64,000 bases of DNA from Bacillota bacterium (GTDB lineage Bacteria > Bacillota > Desulfotomaculia > Desulfotomaculales > Desulfohalotomaculaceae). Made by a program: the position numbers and the translations under genes. The DNA lies in NCBI GenBank assembly GCA_009711615.1, contig VENI01000002.1, positions 1 to 64,000 of the forward strand, read 5' to 3'. How positions within the stretch are numbered: position 1 is the stretch's first letter; each line of letters opens with the position of its first letter. Below the pieces are notes generated by a model that saw only the letters and a program-made list of their open reading frames with translations, searched no databases and was not told the origin of the DNA. Of the stretch, positions 46,146 through 53,640 are shown piece after piece.

Positions 46146-46313
46146 CTATTGTTTTGATTTTTCAATATATTGATTTATTGCTTCTAAAATAGTTTCGTTA
46201 ATAGATTTACCACGTTCTGTTGCTATGGCAGCGATCTGCAATGAGACTCTAGGGGGCATAAGTACTTCAATTTTATCTAACACGGGTTGTTTTAACACGT
46301 GCTTCTGCTCCAT
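46146..46313 (-). CDS. Ribbon-helix-helix-like small protein
   Basis: A 55-residue protein whose C-terminal half (IEVLMPPRVSLQIAAIATER with GKSINETILEAINQYIEK) fits the ribbon-helix-helix DNA-binding fold. AGGAGGT is placed for ATG 46313. Small RHH proteins are often antitoxins or autoregulators; no toxin gene is adjacent. Confidence 0.6.
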   Translation of the reverse strand: MEQKHVLKQPVLDKIEVLMPPRVSLQIAAIATERGKSINETILEAINQYIEKSKQ

Positions 46314-46411
46314 AAAAACACCTCCTGTGGCATCATATGCTATAACAGCATTATTCGTTTTTATTTTAAAGTACATTTTTATAAAAAAGTTAAATTACAA
46401 ACTATACAATT

Positions 46412-46445
46412 CACAAAAGCCTTGAACATTTTCAAGGCTTTTGTG
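46412..46445 (-). terminator. Terminator at the end of the 46.4-46.6 kb gene
   Basis: CACAAAAGCCTTGAA and TTCAAGGCTTTTGTG, a 15-bp perfect stem with a 4-base loop; it includes the stop codon of the minus-strand gene. Confidence 0.8.
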
Positions 46446-46608
46446 AGTCGTAATATGGTTCCTTATCAACTGGAACCTGCTCGGGATGTGCCAAATTATC
46501 TGCATTAATACTTTTTGGTTTATCTACAATTTTCATAGCTATAATACCGAGTATTACCAGAATCCCTAAATATATGACCCACCAACCTAAACGCATTAAT
46601 CTAAACAT
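46432..46608 (-). CDS. Small single-pass membrane protein
   Basis: A 58-residue protein with one membrane helix (WWVIYLGILVILGIIAMKIV, about residues 8-27) and a short hydrophilic tail. TAGGGGTG precedes ATG 46608. No family recognised. Confidence 0.55.
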   Translation of the reverse strand: MFRLMRLGWWVIYLGILVILGIIAMKIVDKPKSINADNLAHPEQVPVDKEPYYDSQKP

Positions 46609-46681
46609 AACATCACCCCTAGAATATTTAAGATATTTTTCCTCCAAGGGATAATGTTATACCTAAATATTCCTATAATGT

Positions 46682-47005
46682 TTATTTATCTACATCTTCT
46701 TCATTCTCAGATGAATTGTTTCTATCATTATATTTGGAATGATTGTTATTTTGGTAACTATTATTTGGCTGGCCATATGGGATTCTATATATTTGCTGTT
46801 GTGCTTCCCTCATTCCAGAATGTAAGGAATCCATTCCCGTACGCAGTGAGCGCACCGTGTTCGAAACTCCTTCAATTAAACTAATAGCTTCGTCTAGGTG
46901 TTTCTCAATATTTGGGTTTGAAAATAAAGCAAGCATTAATAAATTCATCCTATTATCCGGTAAATTATTTTGCTGTTGATCTCGTCTTTCATACCTGTCT
47001 TTCAT
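46682..47005 (-). CDS. Small hydrophilic protein, possibly spore-associated
   Basis: A 107-residue protein: charged N-terminus, a central amphipathic helical stretch (NIEKHLDEAISLIEGVSNTV), and an asparagine/serine-rich C-terminal tail. AAAGGAGG selects ATG 47005. The style resembles small clostridial spore proteins but no family is recognised. Confidence 0.55.
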   Translation of the reverse strand: MKDRYERRDQQQNNLPDNRMNLLMLALFSNPNIEKHLDEAISLIEGVSNTVRSLRTGMDSLHSGMREAQQQIYRIPYGQPNNSYQNNNHSKYNDRNNSSENEEDVDK

Positions 47006-47083
47006 ACAACATCCTCCTTTCACCATTTTATACCACAATACATGATACGATAGATAACACAACTCTGTTACTACAATTTAAAG

Positions 47084-47329
47084 TATAATTATGTAGCAAA
47101 AAAACTTTTTCAAGCATATATTTTAGAAAGGGGGTGGGGTAACCCAACGGAAGCCCTGCACTCCCGGAAACTATTAAACCCCGGGTGCGCCCGGGGTTCA
47201 CTATTTATAAAAAATTTATAACACTATGGATAAATTGGGATAAAATAATAAAAGATATTATTAGCATTATCTACGCGAAACTTGATAGTACTTTAACTTC
47301 ACCCACCCATCGGTGGGTGATTTTTTTAT
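47084..47329 (+). ncRNA. Probable structured non-coding RNA with its own terminator
   Basis: This gene-free stretch carries a plus-strand intrinsic terminator (TCACCCACC, CATC, GGTGGGTGA, TTTTTTT; 47299-47327), yet the nearest upstream plus-strand gene ends 1.5 kb away. TATAAT at 47084-47089 could start a transcript of about 230 bases. Inside are GGGGGTG (47130-47136) pairing with CACTCCC (47159-47165) and a perfect hairpin AACCCCGGG/CCCGGGGTT (47177-47198). No known RNA family or riboswitch is recognised. The rest of the gap, 47330-47491, shows only the Shine-Dalgarno of the next gene. Confidence 0.5.
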
Positions 47330-47491
47330 TTTAGAAAGATTTACGTAGGCGCACATATACCGACATTATTTGTAGAATGTAACGACAAAAGAAGTCAGTA
47401 TCTCCAAAGGATAAGAACTTAATATTATTGAAATAGTTTAAAACATAAAAATATATAAATATGAATTAATGGAAGCGGGAGGAGTACTAAA

Positions 47492-47968
47492 ATGTTATTG
47501 AGGGAAATTTTAACAGAAGTTAATCAATTCAGAAAAAAAGCTCAAAACTTAAACAGAGAATTTGATGATGTATTAAAAAGAGCTGGTATTATGCAAATTT
47601 TAGAAAAAGATCCTCATGTAATTCTTGCAGCTGCTAAAAATAAAAAGATTCCCATTGGTGGAGATAATGGCGCATTAAGTATTTTGAAATTAAAAAAACA
47701 ATTAATAGACTTACAAAATATGTTTTACGATTTCTCGGACTACTTAGAACCGATTGATTTATTACCCTTTGTTGAACGAAACGAATACAAGTACATAATG
47801 ACCAAAATGAGGGAAAAAAATGAAGATATATCTTCAGCCTGTAAAATAGGTAATATAATGTTTGCTACAACAATGCGAAGTGTGGTTAATGATAATCAAA
47901 GATGGAATCTAATGAAATATCGTATTAAGCAAAAATGGAGACGTAAAAATATAAAGCGAGTGGTTTAA
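47492..47968 (+). CDS. Hypothetical basic protein
   Basis: A 158-residue, lysine-rich, mostly helical soluble protein with no recognised motif. GGGAGGAG precedes ATG 47492, and a hairpin with a T-run follows (47991-48024). It lies just before a SASP gene, which may hint at sporulation, but nothing in the protein shows it. Confidence 0.6.
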   Translation: MLLREILTEVNQFRKKAQNLNREFDDVLKRAGIMQILEKDPHVILAAAKNKKIPIGGDNGALSILKLKKQLIDLQNMFYDFSDYLEPIDLLPFVERNEYKYIMTKMREKNEDISSACKIGNIMFATTMRSVVNDNQRWNLMKYRIKQKWRRKNIKRVV

Positions 47969-47990
47969 TTAGTCCCTCTAAAAATTTGAA

Positions 47991-48027
47991 AAAACCTTTG
48001 TGTAGATAAACAGAGGTTTTTTGTTTT
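47991..48027 (+). terminator. Terminator after the hypothetical gene
   Basis: AAAACCT and AGGTTTT stem with a larger loop, then TTGTTTTTG. Confidence 0.65.
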
Positions 48028-48131
48028 TGATTGTAAACAATGTAATATTTTTTCACACATCATTTTATGTTGTTAAGACATAATACTGATAGAGCCAACA
48101 AAAACAAAAAAAAATTAAGGAGGCGATATTA

Positions 48132-48392
48132 ATGGCTCGTAATACTAATCAACCTGTACAACCTGGTGCTGGTAACGCTCTGGATCAAATGAAGTATGAA
48201 ATTGCAAATGAACTTGGTATTTCCAACTATGATCAAATGGATAAAGGTCAACTGCCCAGCCGTGTAAACGGATATGTTGGTGGTAATATGACTAAAAAAA
48301 TGGTAGCTTACGCTGAGCAGGCCCTAAGAGGTGGTCAGCAAGGACAGATTACTCAATCAGCTCAAACTGAACAACCTCAACAGCAACAGTAA
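48132..48392 (+). CDS. Small acid-soluble spore protein, alpha/beta type
   Basis: An 86-residue alpha/beta SASP that coats and protects spore DNA. The two signature segments are present: ALDQMKYEIANELGI (with the GPR protease site around E-I-A) and GYVGGNMTKKMVAYAEQAL. A glutamine-rich tail follows. TAAGGAGGCG precedes ATG 48132. CATAATA at 48079-48085 may be a sigma-G -10 element, but no clear -35 is seen. Confidence 0.93.
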   Translation: MARNTNQPVQPGAGNALDQMKYEIANELGISNYDQMDKGQLPSRVNGYVGGNMTKKMVAYAEQALRGGQQGQITQSAQTEQPQQQQ

Positions 48393-48467
48393 TTAAATTA
48401 CGAGCAGGGCAATAGGCATAAGCAAATTGATGCAGGTGACTATTGAACCCTAAAGGTTAGTTAAAAC

Positions 48468-48501
48468 CGAAGCCGCTCCTTTTTGGGGCGGTTTCTTTTT
48501 A
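48468..48501 (+). terminator. Terminator after the SASP gene
   Basis: GAAGCCGCTCC and GGGGCGGTTTC stem with a T loop, then TTTTT. Confidence 0.85.
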
Positions 48502-48623
48502 TTGAATGATATTATGTCTATAAATGCATAAAAATACCATGATTTAATATAATTTAATTGCAGGTAATTAATGTAAAATATAGTAATAAATAGATTTAAA
48601 TACTTTTATTTGGATGTGAAAGA

Positions 48624-50510
48624 ATGACCGATAAAAAATTAACTCCGTACGATTTATACCTTTTTAATCAAGGAACCCATTATACCAGTTACAGAAAGTT
48701 AGGTGCACATCCTATTATTAAAAACAAAGAACATGGCATACTATTTTCTGTTTGGGCCCCTAATGCCAAAGAAGTAAGAGTGGTTGGGGACTTTAACAAT
48801 TGGAATGGTGGGCAAGAAGTAATGAAAAAATTGGGTCAGTCAGGTATTTGGTCACATTTTATCCCGGATATACAAGAGGGAGAAATTTATAAATACGAAA
48901 TAGTCTCTCAAAATGGAGAGGTTTTTTTAAAATCAGACCCATATGCATTTTATTCAGAACTAAGACCAAAAAGTGCTTCTATTGTTTACCCAATAAACAA
49001 ATATAAATGGGAAGACAATCAATGGCAGCAGAACAAAAAAAATAATCATTTTCAACAACCAATAACAATCTATGAAGTTCATTTAGATTCTTGGAAACGT
49101 GGGGAATCAAACAAAACTTTAACATTTAAAGAATTCTCAGATCAACTTATAGATTACACTATTAAAATGGGTTATACACACTTAGAAATTCTGCCTATTG
49201 CAGAGCACCCTTATGATGGGTCTTGGGGTTATCAATCTACTGGTTATTATTCAGTTACCAGTCGTTATGGTACACCGTTAGACTTTATGAACTTCATAGA
49301 TAAATGTCATAAAAAAGGAATTGGAGTTATTCTGGACTGGGTTCCTGGGCATTTTTGCAATGATGGTCATGGATTAATAAGGTTTGATGGGTCTGCATTA
49401 TATGAAAGTGATAACCCATTTAAAAGTACAAATGAACAGTGGGGGACCACTAATTTTGATTTTTCTAAGCCAGAAGTATGGAGTTATCTTATTTCCAATG
49501 CAATTTTTTGGATGGATATGTTCCATATTGATGGTATCAGAGTAGATGCTGTGGCCAACATGCTTTATCTTGATTATGGAAAAGAAACTGGTCAATGGGT
49601 ACCTAATGAATATGGTGGTAATGAAAATTTAGATGCTGTAGCATTTATCAAAAGGTTAAATGAAGTAGTATTTAAGTACTTTCCCGATAATTTTGTTATT
49701 GCTGAAGAATCGACAACCTGGCCAATGGTTACAATGCCTACATATCTTGGGGGTTTAGGATTTAGCTACAAATGGAATATGGGATGGATGAATGATGTCC
49801 TTAAATATATGCAAATGGATCCTGTTTACCGGAAATGGCACCATAATCTATTAACTTTTTCTTTTATGTATACATATTCTGAGAATTACATTTTGCCATT
49901 GTCCCATGATGAAGTGGTGCATGGAAAGAAGTCGCTATTAAATAAAATGCCTGGTGACTATTGGCAAAAATTCGCAAATTTAAGATTGTTATATGCTTAT
50001 ATGATTTCGCATCCAGGTAAAAAGCTAATGTTTATGGGTGGTGAATTTGGTCAATTTATAGAGTGGCGTTTTGATCAGAGTTTAGATTGGCACTTGCTAA
50101 ATTATGAAATGCATAAAAAACTACATAAATATTGTAGTAGCTTAAATCATCTCTATCAAAAAGAAAAGTGCTTATGGGAAGCAGATCATGATAAAAATGG
50201 TTTTCTATGGATTGACCCCCATAACAACAATCAAAGTGTGATTACCTTTATGCGGAGGGGAAATGAGGAAGGAGACATTATTATAATTGTATGTAATTTT
50301 ACGCCAGTTGTATATGAAAATTATCGAATCGGTGTCCCTTTTAAAACTAATTATATTGAAACATTTAACAGTGATCTCGATAAGTATGGAGGGTCAGATG
50401 TAAAGAATAAAAGTCCATTAATGGCTTCAGATAAACCTTGGCATAATCAACCTTACTCAGTGGAGCTTAAAATTCCACCATTGGCAGCAGTATATTTAAA
50501 GCCTTATTAA
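48624..50510 (+). CDS. glgB: 1,4-alpha-glucan branching enzyme
   Basis: Introduces alpha-1,6 branches into glycogen. 628 residues: N-terminal CBM48 (FSVWAPNAKEVRVVGDFNNW), GH13_9 barrel with the nucleophile in DGIRVDAVANML, acid/base E in IAEESTTWP and the histidine-aspartate in LSHDEVVHGKKS, then a C-terminal beta domain. It leads the glucan cluster and is 147 bases ahead of glgA. Confidence 0.95.
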   Translation: MTDKKLTPYDLYLFNQGTHYTSYRKLGAHPIIKNKEHGILFSVWAPNAKEVRVVGDFNNWNGGQEVMKKLGQSGIWSHFIPDIQEGEIYKYEIVSQNGEVFLKSDPYAFYSELRPKSASIVYPINKYKWEDNQWQQNKKNNHFQQPITIYEVHLDSWKRGESNKTLTFKEFSDQLIDYTIKMGYTHLEILPIAEHPYDGSWGYQSTGYYSVTSRYGTPLDFMNFIDKCHKKGIGVILDWVPGHFCNDGHGLIRFDGSALYESDNPFKSTNEQWGTTNFDFSKPEVWSYLISNAIFWMDMFHIDGIRVDAVANMLYLDYGKETGQWVPNEYGGNENLDAVAFIKRLNEVVFKYFPDNFVIAEESTTWPMVTMPTYLGGLGFSYKWNMGWMNDVLKYMQMDPVYRKWHHNLLTFSFMYTYSENYILPLSHDEVVHGKKSLLNKMPGDYWQKFANLRLLYAYMISHPGKKLMFMGGEFGQFIEWRFDQSLDWHLLNYEMHKKLHKYCSSLNHLYQKEKCLWEADHDKNGFLWIDPHNNNQSVITFMRRGNEEGDIIIIVCNFTPVVYENYRIGVPFKTNYIETFNSDLDKYGGSDVKNKSPLMASDKPWHNQPYSVELKIPPLAAVYLKPY

Positions 50511-50657
50511 TAAAATAATCATATCAATTTTTATACTTCCAAGCTTTATAAGATGATAATGTTCGCTAGTTAAATAAGATTTAGTTTACGGAAATCTATG
50601 TAATCTAAAGCATCTTGGTATTTATGTTATTTAATAACCTATAGGAGTTGTATAACA

Positions 50658-52088
50658 ATGAGAGTACTTTTTGTTGCCTCGGAAGGTGGCCCTTTTATTA
50701 AAACAGGGGGTCTAGGGGAAGTAATAGGTTCATTACCAAAAGCATTAAGAAAAACAGGTATAGACGTTCGGGTCATATTACCTAAATATAAAGACATTCC
50801 TCAGCATTATCATACTAAGATGAGATATATCAACAATATTATTATCCCCCTTGGTTGGAGAAAACAATACTGTGGTTTATTTAAATTAATTCATGAAGAT
50901 GTAACTTATTACTTTATAGATAATGAATATTATTTTAAGCGAGACGGCATTTATGGATTTTATGATGATGCTGAGAGGTTTGCTTTTTATAATAGGGCCG
51001 TGTTAGAAGCATTGCCACATTTAGACTTTAAACCAGATGTATTACATTGCCATGATTGGCATACTGGTATGGTTAGTATGTTCTTAAAAGTTCATTACTC
51101 TCATATTTCTTTCTATCAAAATATACGTACAGCTTTTACTATACATAATTTAAAATATCAAGGGATTTTTCCTAAGGAAATATTGAGTGATATACTAGCC
51201 CTTGATGAATCATATTTTACTCCTGACGGAATAGAGTATTATGGCCAGGTAAACTATATGAAAGGCGGTCTAATATTTTCGGATATTATCACAACAGTTA
51301 GTAATACTTATGTCTTTGAAATTCAAACTCCTTACTTTGGAGAAGGCATGGATGGTGTATTAAGAAATAGACAGGATAATTTATTTGGAATAATAAATGG
51401 GATCGATTATGAAGAGTACAACCCGATGACAGATAAATTAATCTTTAAAAATTATGACCAAAATTCATTGCAATTTAAAAAAGTGAATAAGCAAAAACTA
51501 CAGATGCTACTTGGTCTTCCGGAAAAAGATCACATACCTATAGTGGCGATAGTATCCCGGTTGGTAAGTCAAAAGGGTTTAGATTTAATTATACACTTGC
51601 TGGATGAAATATTAGAAACGGATATTCAAATGGTAATAATAGGAAATGGTGAAAAAGAATATGAGAACAATTTTAAAGAAGCACAAACTAGATACCCAGA
51701 AAAAATCTCTGCTAATATACATTATAATTCCCAGTTAGCTCACAGGATTTACGCGGGTTCTGACATGTTTTTAATGCCTTCAAGATTCGAACCGTGTGGG
51801 TTAGGGCAATTAATAGCACTACGTTATGGATGTATTCCCATTGTTAGAGAAACCGGCGGCTTAAATGATACAATACAATCTTATAACGAAATTAATGATA
51901 CAGGTAACGGATTTAGTTTTAAAAATTTCAATGCCCATGACATGCTATATACAATTAAAAGAGCTGTAAAATTCTATCATCAGACAGAAATATGGAATAA
52001 TTTAGTTAAAAAGGCTATGAGTGGAGATTATAGTTGGAATATATCTGCAAAAAAATATTTAGAACTTTACCAGAAATTAATACAGTAG
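50658..52088 (+). CDS. glgA: Glycogen synthase
   Basis: Elongates alpha-1,4-glucan from ADP-glucose. 476 residues, GT5 family: KTGGLGEV at the N-terminus, LHCHDWHTGM, and the C-terminal RFEPCGLGQLIALRYG with ETGGLNDT. No glgC or glgD (ADP-glucose pyrophosphorylase) is in the cluster. The last 48 bases of the gene are duplicated 1.4 kb downstream. Confidence 0.95.
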   Translation: MRVLFVASEGGPFIKTGGLGEVIGSLPKALRKTGIDVRVILPKYKDIPQHYHTKMRYINNIIIPLGWRKQYCGLFKLIHEDVTYYFIDNEYYFKRDGIYGFYDDAERFAFYNRAVLEALPHLDFKPDVLHCHDWHTGMVSMFLKVHYSHISFYQNIRTAFTIHNLKYQGIFPKEILSDILALDESYFTPDGIEYYGQVNYMKGGLIFSDIITTVSNTYVFEIQTPYFGEGMDGVLRNRQDNLFGIINGIDYEEYNPMTDKLIFKNYDQNSLQFKKVNKQKLQMLLGLPEKDHIPIVAIVSRLVSQKGLDLIIHLLDEILETDIQMVIIGNGEKEYENNFKEAQTRYPEKISANIHYNSQLAHRIYAGSDMFLMPSRFEPCGLGQLIALRYGCIPIVRETGGLNDTIQSYNEINDTGNGFSFKNFNAHDMLYTIKRAVKFYHQTEIWNNLVKKAMSGDYSWNISAKKYLELYQKLIQ

Positions 52089-52452
52089 CAACAAAGCCAA
52101 CCTGCTGCTTTAAGCAGCGGGGAATAGATACACTTCTTGAAGTTTTGGGGAATAATTTAAAAGTCGTCTTAATTAAAGAGCTTAGTTTACTATAAAGTAG
52201 ACGTAGGTTCTTTTTGTTTCGTTAAATGCTGACCCAACGGGCCCATATATTTGTCGAATTATAGGTGAATTTTAGGGAAGGAAATGGCTAGTTTGTAAGG
52301 GAAACTATACTATTATGTAATAATTTGGTGATAGGATAGATATAAACAATTTAGCCTTAGTACTATATAAAGTGAATCCTGAGTTGCATCTTAGGGGCTT
52401 AGAATTTGTGCCTTCCTGGCGCGACCATAACTAAATTTTAGAGGTGGAAGAA
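52089..52452 (+). other. Rearranged gap after glgA
   Basis: No supported gene. A hairpin CTGCTGCTT/AAGCAGCGG (52102-52120) follows glgA but has lost the T-run of a terminator. It runs directly into GGGGAATAGATACACTTC (52119-52136), identical to 18 bases inside the downstream GH13 gene (54572-54589). A TTTGTCGAA Spo0A-like box lies at 52250-52258. The stretch looks like a recombination scar plus a promoter region for the next gene. Confidence 0.6.
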
Positions 52453-53136
52453 ATGAAAATAACCTTTGAGGAATATGGTGAGAATATCTTATTCAAGGTT
52501 CACGATTTTGAAAGCAAGTATGAAGATGTATTGAAGATGTGTTTTTACCAGGCCGTTGGTAACTGTTACTTAAAGATATATCCTAAAAAATTAAAAAATA
52601 TTGAACAGATTCAAAAGCATTATTATAACAATGCAGAAAAAATGTTTAGTCAACTAGGATATTTTAGCCCAGTTCCTTGGGAAGAAGCTTTATATGAGTT
52701 TGTAAAAAAGGTAAACGGGAAAGGTATAGGCTGGTGGTTGACTGGAAGTTGTGCTGCATGTATCAGAGGAATAAAATTAAACCCTCATGATGTAGATATA
52801 ATGATTAATTCCAAAGATGTAGATAGGATTAATGACGTTTTCGACGGTTATATAATTGAACCTATAGTTGATACGAATGGATGGTTGACAAAGGATTTCG
52901 GTGTTATATTCCTTCATGCAAGGATTGATATCGCGTCTGACCCACTGGCGTGTTTAGATGATCCTGAACCAGTGGACTGTGGTCCATATGCTAGGGCGAA
53001 TTTGGAAGAGATAACCTGGAGGGGATATGTAATAAAAGTACCTCCGCTTGAGCTTCAACTAAATGTTAATAGGAGAAGAGGTAGGCTAGACAGAGTAAAA
53101 CTAATTGAAGAATACATTAAAAATCAGAGTAAATAA
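52453..53136 (+). CDS. Nucleotidyltransferase-fold protein
   Basis: A 227-residue protein. The central part has the nucleotidyltransferase signature GWWLTGSCAACIRGI followed by the catalytic pair HDVDIM and a third acidic residue in ARIDIASDP. The N-terminal 85 residues are of unknown fold. Such minimal transferases include MNT-like antitoxins and drug-modifying enzymes; no HEPN partner is present. GAGGTGG selects ATG 52453. It lies inside a rearranged segment interrupting the glucan cluster, so it is probably acquired. Confidence 0.72.
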   Translation: MKITFEEYGENILFKVHDFESKYEDVLKMCFYQAVGNCYLKIYPKKLKNIEQIQKHYYNNAEKMFSQLGYFSPVPWEEALYEFVKKVNGKGIGWWLTGSCAACIRGIKLNPHDVDIMINSKDVDRINDVFDGYIIEPIVDTNGWLTKDFGVIFLHARIDIASDPLACLDDPEPVDCGPYARANLEEITWRGYVIKVPPLELQLNVNRRRGRLDRVKLIEEYIKNQSK

Positions 53137-53269
53137 GGGTTAGCCATCCTTCTTCGGAAATACGGATACGTTATGTGACATGTTCCTATCGGATTTATTA
53201 TATAATTTGAAAAAAGAAAAACCCATTCAGGGCGTGGTAATTACAGATTATACCAGAACTCATCTTCAG

Positions 53270-53407
53270 TTATTTAGCAGAAATTTCTTTGTGAGTGGCA
53301 TGACTAATTTTTGTTCGAAGTACAGTTCCATCAGTTAATACTTTTTCGTAGTACCAATGGTCTGTGTTACGAATCAATACCCAACCATTTTTGTCACAGT
53401 ATTTTGT
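53270..53407 (-). pseudogene. Truncated HicA-like toxin remnant
   Basis: The minus strand encodes an open 45-codon segment ending at TAA (53270-53272), with CDKNGWVLIRNTDHWYYEKV then LTDGTVLRTKISHATHKEI. This is the pattern of HicA-family (dsRBD-like) mRNA interferases. It has no start codon: homology stops at 53407, where an in-frame stop and then the duplicated glgA tail begin. The C-terminal end also appears cut short. No HicB antitoxin is visible. It is therefore a broken gene left at a recombination junction. Confidence 0.6.
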
Positions 53408-53416
53408 TTATCTATG

Positions 53417-53525
53417 AGTTGGAATATATCTGCAAAAAATATTTAGAACTTTACCAGAAATTATTAAACAATAGCTAAATGCAAAGCTAGCCTGCTGCTT
53501 TCAATAAGCAGTGGGTTTTTGTTTT
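53417..53525 (+). repeat. Duplicate of the glgA 3' end and terminator
   Basis: 53417-53463 matches 52032-52079 (last codons of glgA) with a single one-base deletion in an A-run. Further on, CCTGCTGCTT and AAGCAG at 53491-53510 match 52101-52116. Here the hairpin keeps the T-run that the original has lost. It is the clear trace of a duplication or insertion event. Confidence 0.85.
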
Positions 53526-53640
53526 ATTAATTTCATAATATCTGCATATATTACAAAACCTAAAGAATATATTGTGGATAATGCCGCTGAAAAGTGGGGA
53601 AAATGGTTAAAAATGGTGCTAGAAGGTTAGGTGAAAACTT

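Larger units (their letters stand above)
53137..53640 (+). other. Rearranged gap before the GH13 gene
   Basis: Contains, in order, a minus-strand HicA-like toxin remnant (53270-53407), a copy of the glgA 3' end (53417-53463), and a glgA-type terminator hairpin with T-run (53491-53525). The last 115 bases before the GH13 start are AT-rich with no clear promoter. Confidence 0.65.

Noticed and set aside
47130..47198. Known riboswitch classes (c-di-GMP, c-di-AMP, glycine, fluoride), SRP RNA or 6S RNA
   Set aside because: The stems and loop sequences do not match the conserved cores of these families.
48055..48085. Sigma-G promoter for the SASP gene
   Set aside because: CATAATA fits a -10, but no acceptable -35 (GNATR) lies at the proper distance; mentioned only within the gene entry.
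52453..53136. MNT/HEPN toxin-antitoxin module
   Set aside because: The nucleotidyltransferase motif is present, but no HEPN-type partner gene is adjacent.
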